13,920 bases of DNA from Dissophora ornata (lineage: Eukaryota > Mortierellomycota > Mortierellomycetes > Mortierellales > Mortierellaceae), in contig MU617281.1 in assembly GCA_025201705.1 (NCBI GenBank), forward strand, positions 2,946 to 16,865, read 5' to 3'. The notes under the pieces were generated by a model. The model did not search any database. It was not told the origin of the DNA and was given only the letters and a program-made list of their open reading frames with translations. The translations under genes and the position numbers were made by a program. Shown here piece by piece: positions 6,917 to 13,920 of the stretch; the first letter of the stretch is position 1; the number at the start of each line of letters is the position of its first letter.

Positions 6917-9900
6917 TCAATCCTGGTCCCCAAATAACAATGGCTGTTCGGGATGGAACAATCGATTCAACATATCTTGTGCCGCCATCTCCTCCAGCAG
7001 GTCCGCTGGCAAGCTCACCTCTCCAAGCGTCTGAGAGTCCGCGTACCTTGTCGACAACATCACTAGCGAACCATCAGGCCGCGGAATACTCAGCATCAAC
7101 TCATCCAAACCCATGGCCACACCCTTGTTATTAATCTCCTGCCAGCAGTTGCTCTCAAAGTTGGGTGCCGGGAATCCAAACTGGCCCATCATCGACGTCC
7201 TCAGATGAACTCCGTTCCAGATTACAACGTTGTTGACCCCGCGCGTGAGCGACTGGCCCACGCGGAACAAATGTCCGTAATAAAACAGGTTGATCACTCG
7301 AATCATCAAAAGTGGTCCCAGTCGTGCTGAAAACGGTAAAATCGCGTGTCGAACATCCATTGGAATCTTGACCATGGGAGCATCACCCTGGCCGCGGTAC
7401 TCTGGGTCCGGGATGTCATGAGCGGGTATCACAATGTAGATAAAGTAACATGCCAGCCGCACATCGAAACTGTATCCCATCACGCCATCGGGCATGGGTC
7501 CTAGCTTTTGGGGTCGCTGTCCCGCCATTGCCTTCTTGGTTGCGCCTGACCTGGCTTCCGTCGTGCACATGGTGTTGCACATTGGGCATTTGAGTTGCGC
7601 ATCCTTGGACCTGAACCACTGCTTGATACACTCATCATGGAAGCAATGGCGGCAACTCTTAAGCTTAACAACCTTTTCTGGGCTTGTTGCTGTCGTCGTC
7701 GTACTGCTGTTAGGGTCATCGACTTCAAGTATTTCCTGGCAAATAGGGCAGTCCGCGGTTTGAGTGGCTGATGGAGACTCCTTGGAGGTTAACGATTTGG
7801 ATGGTGTAGAGACCTCATCTCGTATCAGCATGTGCGACTCTGCCTCTACAAAGAGCTCGTTCAAGAGACTGGTTCCCATCTCGTCCAATTCCTTCTGCCG
7901 CTGCTCTCGGTTGAAGACTACAGTACCGAATCGACTTGGAAGACCATCGATGGCACGAAGAATGGACGGGTCCATTTGACTCCATTGCTCCTGTATATGT
8001 GTCAAATAATCGCAGTCTTGCAAAAGATCATCCGGTGGTGCGAGTTGGGACTGGGATCCAGTTTGCTCCTGGCGCCAGGCCTGCTTCCTAATCCGGTTCT
8101 CTTTTTCCATAAAAATCCACTCCAGGTAGTCCTTCATTTGGAAGACGCGCCTGTTGGGTATCCGGCGGTGGGGGTTGATTGGCCAGAACAGATATGAAGC
8201 CGCTGGCGCCTGAAAGACTGTCTGTGGGGCAACTTCCCACCAGTTCCCATGGTAGTTCTTTGTCGTTCCCCAATGGACACCGGCTTGTAGACTCGAGTTG
8301 GTGTGGTTCACAGCGAGGTCCCTGTGCATTGTTATCTGACTAATCATCAACGCCGGCATCAGCAACTCGGCAACGATCAAGGGCCATGATTTGATCTCGG
8401 TAGTATAAATTTCGGTCTCTTTCATCTGGAAGGCTTCCTTGGCCCCTCGTGCCATACGCTGCACCCTGGCGCTCTCGAAACGAACTTTCAATTCCGCGGC
8501 AGTTACAGTGGAGATACACGCCTGCGCTTGCCTGCACGATCGCTCCTTCTCCGCGTTAAGGTCGCGTGATTTTCGGTCAAATCTCTCGGTATCGCCCTGC
8601 ACATTTTGCATCAAGATACGCCGCATCCTAAGCACAGATTCTGCAATGGCAAGGTGTTGTGGGCCCCACGTCGGAAGTGAAGATGCAGTCCTAGTCTGGT
8701 TCCAGGCTTCCAGCCGATGTAGATATAAATACTGTAGATATTGGGGGTCGGCTAAGTGGCCCGCCGGACATTGTCCTACATGCTGCTGAAACTCAAGTTT
8801 CGCAATGAGATAAACCAACCGTTCGCCGTCGGGTATCTTTGATAGCTCGACCTCGATCTGATTCCGCTGAGTGCTTCTGGTCACGAACGATTGTTGTCTG
8901 TCCTCCTGCAACCTTTGCTGTAATAGTTCGACGTTTTTAGATAGGTGCAACAGCGATGTCATCACGCCATCGGTCGAATAGGCATAGGTCTCCTGTCCGG
9001 CTGCGTTGATGGTATAGAAGGCCCACTCCTTGCCCATTGGATATTGGATGTTGCAGACCCTGGCATTTTGATGGGGTATCTGGAAAAGATTGAGGAGCAT
9101 TCTGGAGATCGACGCTTCCGGGGTTCGCCACTCTTGAGCTTTTGATATTTCCAGATGATCCCCCAGATTGTCGACCGGTATCGGCACCACGCACACACGT
9201 TGGATGTCATGCATGTTGGAGGGATACAAGCCCGTGCCTCGAAAGAGGACCGGAGTGGCGGTCAATCGGAAAAAGCTGTCTGGTCTGTTGGAAGCCTTGA
9301 AGTTGATAACGCACAGAGGAAGGACCTGCGTCTTTTCAAAGCTGCGTCGTCGTATTATATTTAAGCAGACGACAAAAACGATAGGCAGGGAGCAAAGCGG
9401 ATAATGTATTAGCCAATGGACGCTTCCAAGAACTATTTCTTGATGATGCAAAAAAAAAAATCAACCAATGGTGGTCACGCCTGAAATGATAGGCAAAACA
9501 ACTTACATTACCCACTCCTTGAAAACATCATGCGCCACTCCCGAGTGATAACCCTCGGGCATGAACAGTGCATGTTGGTCAAGTTTCCGCTTCGATTTGT
9601 CATAGGGCTCCACAATCACCTTGCCTAACAGGGCGCAACACAGCACGACCGAGTATTCCTGCTCAATAGTCGTTTGCTTGTCAACATACTGCATGCACTT
9701 TTCGATAGAGTCTGACATGTAGATGCCTTTGCCATAGTTTGCCCGGACGGCCATCCGAGGATCAATGCCGTGGAGGAGAATGGAAGGAACACACCTCTGA
9801 TGTGTGCCGTGATACAATATTTCGTCCCTGAAAAGCATCGCAGGATCCTCTTCCCCTTGCGCACCCTGTCGACCGATCTGCTTTTCCGCCTGATATCGTC

Positions 9901-10225
9901 TCCACGCCACCGGATTCCGCAGCAGGTAGATGCTCGTAATGTCGTAGTCAGCCTTGTCGCGTGTATGGGCGTAAAAATCGTCGGCGATGGTCTCGAATAG
10001 GTTCGCATCGCCGAGACGGCTGAGGTCCAGGAGCATGGTCGAGCCTGTCCCCTGCACCGGCGAGTTGCCCTGTGCCACAATCTGTGGGAGGTTTGTGAGC
10101 GTTATGGGGTTCTCGTGGCGCTCAATAGGCACTGTGGCCGCCTTTTCCATGGCAGGTGGACAGTTCTCGAAATAGGGCTGGAACAGCTCCGAGAGTTCAT
10201 TCGTGTTTGTGCGAATGAGCGGCAT
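6917..10225 (-). CDS. PARP catalytic domain - coiled coil - RING-H2 - Deltex C-terminal domain fusion, 1047 aa
   Basis: Exons 10225-9507 and 9341-6917; GT-AG intron of 165 nt, 1047 residues. Residues 95-256 are a PARP ADP-ribosyltransferase fold: ITSIYLLRNPVAWRRY, H139 (LYHGT), Y169 (GKGIY), E237 (KEWVIF) and the last strand TQVLPLCVINF. The H-Y-E triad of active PARPs is intact. Residues 300-760 are mostly helical and polar, with coiled-coil stretches near 370-400 and 480-550. The RING-H2 finger has C771, C774, C803, H805, H808, C811, C825 and C828. Directly after it, 845-983 match the Deltex C-terminal domain, which binds ADP-ribose or NAD+ in DTX proteins (LP..., FRVGQSLTRG, VVIWNGVHLRT, then QEI). 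A 64-aa tail of unknown role follows. Predicted role: modify a target with ADP-ribose and ubiquitylate it, as PARP9 with DTX3L does as a pair. There is no macrodomain or clear WWE. An ATG at 10456 is in frame but would translate pyrimidine-rich leader. Confidence 0.88.
7112..7528 (-). other. Deltex C-terminal (DTC) domain within the fusion protein
   Basis: Residues 845-983 of the fusion protein. Landmarks line up in order with human DTX2/DTX3L: IVIP...IPDPE, R-A-LP, a GHLFRVGQSLTRG segment matching F-x-IGTS-x-TTG, and WNGVHLRT matching WNEIHHKT. Equivalents of the DTX2 NAD-pocket residues S568, H582 and E608 are S937, H952 and E975. The position of H594 (GHGYPD) reads GQFGFP, with one extra residue and no His. 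These positions come from my own alignment by eye. Confidence 0.8.
7577..7750 (-). other. RING-H2 finger within the fusion protein
   Basis: Residues 771-828. The zinc ligands are CPIC, then C-x-H-x2-H-x2-C (SCRHCFHDEC), then CPMC, all eight present. The first loop is long (28 residues) with a Thr/Ser-rich insert. The family binds E2 enzymes. The placement immediately before a DTC domain is the Deltex arrangement. Confidence 0.92.
9342..9506 (-). other. Intron interrupting the PARP catalytic fold
   Basis: The donor GTAAGT begins at 9506 and the acceptor CAG ends at 9342, phase 2. This choice joins KEWV-I to FEKTQVLPLCVINF, which restores the final strand of the PARP fold. An acceptor farther upstream keeps the frame open but inserts about 30 unrelated residues there. 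If the intron is retained, a stop follows residue 241 and only the transferase half is made. Confidence 0.8.
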
Positions 10226-10893
10226 GGCGGGTCCTCGTTCGGTTCTCTTGTTCTGTGTTCTGCTTGGCGGAGTAGACGAGTAGGCTTGCAAGGTCGCGGT
10301 TGTCGGCTGGCTATGGTTGCGACAGCGGAGAGGAGGTCCGTTAGCGTCTTGAAGAGGGGATAGTGAGAGAGTGTGGAGAAGGTGGTAGAGGAGAAGAAGA
10401 GGAGAGAAGAAGCGGAGAAAGTACAGAGAAACAAGCAGTTCGGTGCACACACACATACACACTCATACACACACGCTTTCTCTCTCTCTCGGTGGCCGCT
10501 TAGAAGCACCCGGCCATGGACCGTAAATGGGAAAAGGGAAAATGGATGGATGGAGCAAGGATGAAGAAGATTCTCTTTAGGCCAAGCCGCCTTTATCATT
10601 TATTTTTTCGCCTGTATTTTGTGTGTAGCCTATGAGGCATGCAGTGAATAATGCAACTGCAGCGGAAACAATTTAGTGCCGCGCAACTCTGTCTTTAAAG
10701 CACTGCGGTCATGTTTGACGGATTGGTGTATATTAGATGTGTTATTAGGGTTGTTTGTATACAAATAATTAGGTAGAAATACAAGCGAGGTAGATGGTAT
10801 ATAGTACAAGTGCTAGAAAGGCGGTATTAGGGGCTAGGGATAATAATGCCGGCGCCGAAAGATAAAAAGCAAGAAATAAAAAATAAAAGGCGT
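10226..10893. other. Intergenic: AUR1 3' end and PARP-RING-DTC promoter
   Basis: 668 nt between two minus-strand genes. The right part (10600-10893) is AT-rich and should hold the AUR1 3' UTR. The left part is the PARP-DTC leader. In plus orientation it is purine-rich at 10375-10437, then carries CA repeats (10445-10474) and a CT repeat (10475-10490). The sense leader is therefore C/T-rich with TG and GA repeats. No gene is supported. Confidence 0.6.
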
Positions 10894-12865
10894 CTAGTCA
10901 TCCTTGAAGCGCTTGCCCAAAGCAGGCGATGAAGCACCCGATGTGAGAGAGCGGGGCGACGTTGGACGCGAAGAGCTGGTGGAATGGCTCAACTCGGAAT
11001 CAGTCTCAATAATGTAGTGCTCCACCAAGGGGCTGCTGGGTCTCGATCCAGAGGACGACGATCCAATCGATTGCTCCTCCAGAATCAAGCGACTAGGACG
11101 AGATCGTCCCTTAGCCATGGTGCTCGTTCCACTGCCACTGCTTCCAGCACTCTCCTCGATCGTCGACAACGAAACGGATGTCATCAAGAACGAATCCCGC
11201 TTTGTAGGCGAAGAAAGAGGTGTAGTAAACGATGTAGAGCCCTGGACCATGGCGGCGTTCGATTCCTGATCCAAATCCAATGTAACGACAGAGTGCAACG
11301 ACTCGCGACTGAGGCGAGAGCTGTAACGAACACTGTTTCCACGCGACTGAGTAATCGATTCGCGGGGGGTGGATGTTGGTGAGGTGCGAGGAGATGAACG
11401 AGGAGAGTTGACTGTTGCCAGGACCTCCATCCACGATTCATATCCCTGCCAACCATTCCAGCTTTGACGATACTCAGCGTTCTTCTTGAATGCAGATCCT
11501 GAAGTGGGTGACGTGGGCGAAGTGGGTGCAGACGACTGGACAAGCTTGCGCTCCTCAATCTCGGGCTCGATAGCGACGATGACCATGTTAGGGATCTCCT
11601 CGATCTCATCCTCGTTATTGTCTTCGTGATCCTCACCCCAGACTTCCTTCTTGAACCCAACGAAATCGTCATCGTGAGCAGCATCAAACAGAGTCTGCTT
11701 CTCTTGGTGGTACATAGCATCTCCGAGATCGTGGATGACATGAGCAGCCTTGGGGTTGTGGTGAGGCAAGACCGAGGGCAAGAAGAAGGAACCAATCCAG
11801 AAAGCAACAACAGCATATCCAGCTCCTCCAACCAAATCAACAACATAGTGGTGGCCGAGATACATGGTTGCCCACCAGATCCAGAAGACGTAGCCGACAA
11901 CGAAGGGAATGGAGCGCGGGCCAAAGATGTAGACGAGGAAAAAGGCAAGCTGCCAGGCGCAGGCAGAGTGCAGCGAGGGGAACGCGCCAAAGACAAGAGG
12001 GGAGGCTGTGAAGGTGGACTTGTACATGTTTGTGCCAAGGATGTCGTCAACACGAGCAAGTCCGCCGGGGCTGCCGGGCATGGAGTATGTGGCTGGCGCC
12101 AATGCACCGTAGTTAGTCTCGTACCCTGTTGGAAAAGAGGCGCAGAAAAGGATGCAGGGGTGCAGGGGGAGGTTTGGGTTAGCTTGGTTTTTGGCGCTAA
12201 TTTAGCCTGAATAGGTCAGCAAAAAAATAAACAATCCACGGTCAACTTTGATCCGTCTCCCGCAAAAAAATCTTACATGGTGGGGCACAGGGAAAGAACA
12301 GTTGTGTAAGCACTCCGGCCAAATTCATGTATCCAAATGTGCGCGCAAAGACTGGAAGTGTACCGGGCTGGCCAAAGTACACGATCATCGCTGCAGTGAT
12401 GAAGGGCAGCGCAAAGTGGAGAACGCCATAGGGCATCCATGCCAACAGATCCTTCAAAGGCGTTGTTGTCTGCGCGAGCAGCTCCGAGATGTTGCCGCCA
12501 TAGAGAATGTTTTCGAGGGCGGGCAGAACAGACGTGAAGATGTGTGGCCTCCACTCTGCAGGGATGAAGCGACAGCAGTAGAAGAGAATCAGCCAGGCAG
12601 CGATTGCAAAGAAGGGCAACATAAACTGGCGGGTCTTTCTGGGGATCAGCAGACCAATGGCACCAAGTGCGATCGGCAGCTTGAACCAAACGGGCTTATC
12701 CATGACGTAGTAGCAGAAGCTGAAGATGGCGAAGAGGAAGACATACTGCAGGTCGTAGAAGGTGTAGTGGTGCTTTTGGAGGGGGCGAAGGGTGGAGACG
12801 ATGGCGGCCTTTGTGGCCTTGTGTATCTTGCGGTAGCGCAGATTGACGTTGGTGATGGACAACAT
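10894..12865 (-). CDS. AUR1: Inositol phosphorylceramide synthase catalytic subunit, 606 aa with long C-terminal tail
   Basis: Exons 12865-12277 and 12125-10894; GT-AG intron (151 nt, phase 1) joins CAPP to WYETNYG. The enzyme moves phosphoinositol from phosphatidylinositol to ceramide in the Golgi, an essential fungal step and the aureobasidin A target. Several hydrophobic segments lie between residues 40 and 316. AUR1 hallmarks are FGYMNLAGVLTQLFFPCAPP, YSMPGSPGGLARVD, FGAFPSLHS and WWATMYLGHHYVVDLVGG. H249, H289 and D293 correspond to the yeast catalytic residues H255, H294 and D298. The HF pair at 150-151, matching the yeast drug-contact region at H157-F158, is unchanged. Yeast Aur1 has 401 residues. 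Here about 290 residues follow the last membrane segment: an acidic patch (361-374), then Ser/Thr/Pro-rich sequence with many SP/TP sites (for example SRPSSP and SRPTSP). The tail is presumably cytosolic and phosphorylated. Confidence 0.96.
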
Positions 12866-12956
12866 TTTGGTATTTTGGTATTGAGAGTACTGATTGGGTG
12901 GTATGGATGTGTCTGGAGTTGAGGGTGGGAAGAGGGGAGAGGGGAGAGTGGGGCGT

Positions 12957-12980
12957 CTATGGGTGTGGACAAGAAAGCAT
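12957..12980 (-). CDS. Seven-codon upstream ORF in the AUR1 leader
   Basis: ATG at 12980 encodes MLSCPHP and stops at 12957-12959, 91 nt upstream of the AUR1 ATG. It is the only ATG I see between the likely transcription start (downstream of the TATA box at 13146-13156) and the AUR1 start. The base at -3 is C, a weak context, so any effect on translation would be modest. Confidence 0.3.
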   Translation of the reverse strand: MLSCPHP

Positions 12981-13120
12981 TGGCCAGCTTTCCGAGCAAG
13001 GGACTGTGCAGGAAAGGTGGAGGGAAGCGAGGATGGCCAGGGTGGGTGTTGCAGCGAGAGTAGCGAAGGGGATCTGGAGCGTAAGCAGCGGTTACGAAGA
13101 GATAAAAAGTTTTGCGCGGC

Positions 13121-13144
13121 GGGGAGGGAGGGGTGCAGGGGGGG
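13121..13144 (+). promoter_or_regulatory. G-quadruplex motif next to the AUR1 TATA box
   Basis: GGGG-A-GGG-A-GGGG-TGCA-GGGGGGG: four G tracts with loops of 1, 1 and 4 nt, which fits a compact quadruplex. It is on the plus (template) strand, 1 nt from the AUR1 TATA element on the gene side, so it covers the expected initiation region. Confidence 0.6.
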
Positions 13145-13145
13145 T

Positions 13146-13156
13146 CTTATATATAA
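13146..13156 (-). promoter_or_regulatory. TATA box of AUR1
   Basis: TTATATATAAG on the minus strand, 281 nt upstream of the AUR1 ATG. It is bracketed by GGGG and CCCC, giving a near-palindromic 20-bp element at 13141-13160. A C/T-rich leader with the short upstream ORF lies between it and the gene. Confidence 0.6.
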
Positions 13157-13920
13157 CCCCGCGGTGGACAGTGACACCACCGCAGTGGGTGTTTATAATG
13201 CCGACGTGCGACTGGGGAGTGAGTGAGCGAGATTTTTGCGTGGCTACTGAATTGAAATTTGTATTCTATGCGAGCGGGGATGAGTGGCCCGGTTTTGATT
13301 ACTGTCCGTCGGACGGGTGTGTGCTCACAACACACGATCACTCTATTTTGTTGTTGTGCGTGGTCTAGTTGCAACACAAACTTGTTTGCTGAGGTAGGCG
13401 ATGATGAGTTTGCTCGACGCAGCGGACTTTTTTTTTTTAAAAAAAAACAATGCCCTTTTGTTAATGTTTTCCCGGGAATGCCCTGTTTATCGCGCGGTTT
13501 TTGTCGCAAAATGCATGATGACAAGTGTGCACACCCGTCATCCTTTCCAACCGCTGCTTTGTAATATCTTGTTTCCATGGACAACGCAGCGGAGGAAGAC
13601 AGCTGGACTCCAGTAGATCACTTCTCACCTCGTTCTTCCGTTCTTCCGTTGTTGATGTCCGTAACAAGAACCTGCGTTCCACTCGCCTGTGTCAATCCAG
13701 GAGCATCATCGCTGGATAGAGACAAGCGAATGCTATTTTTGTTTAGGCACATTGAATACCTGTGCCTCCCCTAAGTCGACTCCCTTCTTGCTTGATGCTA
13801 CCCCTTCGCATACCCTTTGATCTCGTTATTTTGATCCGTCTTTGTCTTTTCTCTTTCCTCCTGAAGATTCCTGTCCGTCCCAGCGCCATTTTCTTTTTTT
13901 CTTTTCTTTTTTTTTTTTTT
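13157..13920. other. Upstream region of AUR1 running to the right edge
   Basis: No gene is supported in these 764 nt. A minus-strand open frame at 13147-13584 ends in the AUR1 TATA box and has no family features. A T11A9 block lies at 13428-13447. From about 13770 the plus strand becomes strongly pyrimidine-rich and ends in 14 T. This resembles the leaders of the three well-supported minus-strand genes that have C/T-rich leaders, but in the opposite direction, so a rightward gene may begin just past the edge. Confidence 0.5.
13428..13447. repeat. T11A9 palindromic block
   Basis: Eleven T followed by nine A, in the upstream region of AUR1 about 560 nt from its ATG. It resembles the T9A9 block at 6886-6903, and both are preceded by AC and followed by C-containing sequence and ATG within about 10 nt. 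It is possibly a nucleosome-free region marker. Confidence 0.8.

Noticed and set aside
6913..6930. tRNA-like B box (GGTTCAATCC) on the plus strand
   Set aside because: It is the reverse complement of the last codons of the PARP-RING-DTC gene. The flanks form no T-arm, acceptor stem or A box.
9342..9451. Minus-strand frame starting MHHQEIVLG as the N-terminus of a separate RING protein
   Set aside because: It is intron sequence. Splicing to 9341 restores the end of the PARP fold, which explains the residues that follow.
10226..10456. In-frame N-terminal extension of the PARP-RING-DTC protein from ATG 10456
   Set aside because: The added 77 residues come from CT and CA repeats in the leader. 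Their hydrophobic look is a by-product of pyrimidine-rich codons.
12205..12209. Alternative AUR1 acceptor (CTATTCAG, ending at 12207)
   Set aside because: Using it gives an immediate stop and loses WYETNYG, which the family needs. The acceptor at 12126 fits both frame and homology.
13147..13584. 145-codon minus-strand open frame upstream of AUR1
   Set aside because: No family features. It crosses the T11A9 block and ends in the AUR1 TATA box, so it looks like chance in promoter DNA.
1..13920. CRISPR arrays, insertion sequences, rRNA or tRNA genes, or a metabolic gene cluster
   Set aside because: No spaced direct repeats, transposase motifs, terminal inverted repeats or RNA gene signatures were seen. 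The genes belong to unrelated pathways.

Overview
The window looks like nuclear DNA from an early-diverging filamentous fungus, most likely Mucoromycota in the broad sense and perhaps a Mortierella relative. The grounds are a fungal-type inositol phosphorylceramide synthase (AUR1), short GT-AG introns of about 90-165 nt, pyrimidine-rich 5' leaders, and animal-like genes that budding yeasts lack. The lineage is an inference. Both window edges are homopolymers (93 A on the left, 14 T on the right), so this may be a contig that ends in unresolved low-complexity sequence.

Layout, left to right. (1) 120-3076, minus: a bifunctional lysine-ketoglutarate reductase/saccharopine dehydrogenase (AASS type) with a likely mitochondrial presequence. 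Six exons are visible and the C-terminus lies off the left edge. (2) 3077-4175: AASS promoter, one doubtful small exon, and the 3' end of the next gene. (3) 4176-5699, minus: an intronless secreted pepsin-like aspartic protease. (4) 5700-6157: a divergent promoter with a 15-bp palindrome and a triplicated heptamer. (5) 6158-6737, plus: a two-exon gene for a 145-residue protein I do not recognise. (6) 6917-10225, minus: a two-exon, 1047-residue protein joining a PARP catalytic domain, a coiled-coil middle, a RING-H2 finger and a Deltex C-terminal (DTC) domain. (7) 10894-12865, minus: AUR1 with a long Ser/Pro-rich tail. (8) 13121-13920: AUR1 promoter (TATA box beside a G-quadruplex motif), then non-coding sequence that turns pyrimidine-rich on the plus strand, as if a rightward gene began just beyond the edge.

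The most striking item is gene 6. In vertebrates PARP9 and the RING-DTC ligase DTX3L are separate proteins that work as a complex. Here an ADP-ribosyltransferase with an intact H-Y-E triad and a RING-DTC module are predicted in one chain, which would couple ADP-ribosylation to ubiquitylation. The fusion is easy to miss because the one intron falls just after the catalytic Glu, and an unspliced reading looks like two unrelated genes.

The other genes act in separate processes: mitochondrial lysine breakdown (AASS), secreted proteolysis and Golgi sphingolipid synthesis (AUR1). Nothing in the sequence indicates a co-regulated cluster.
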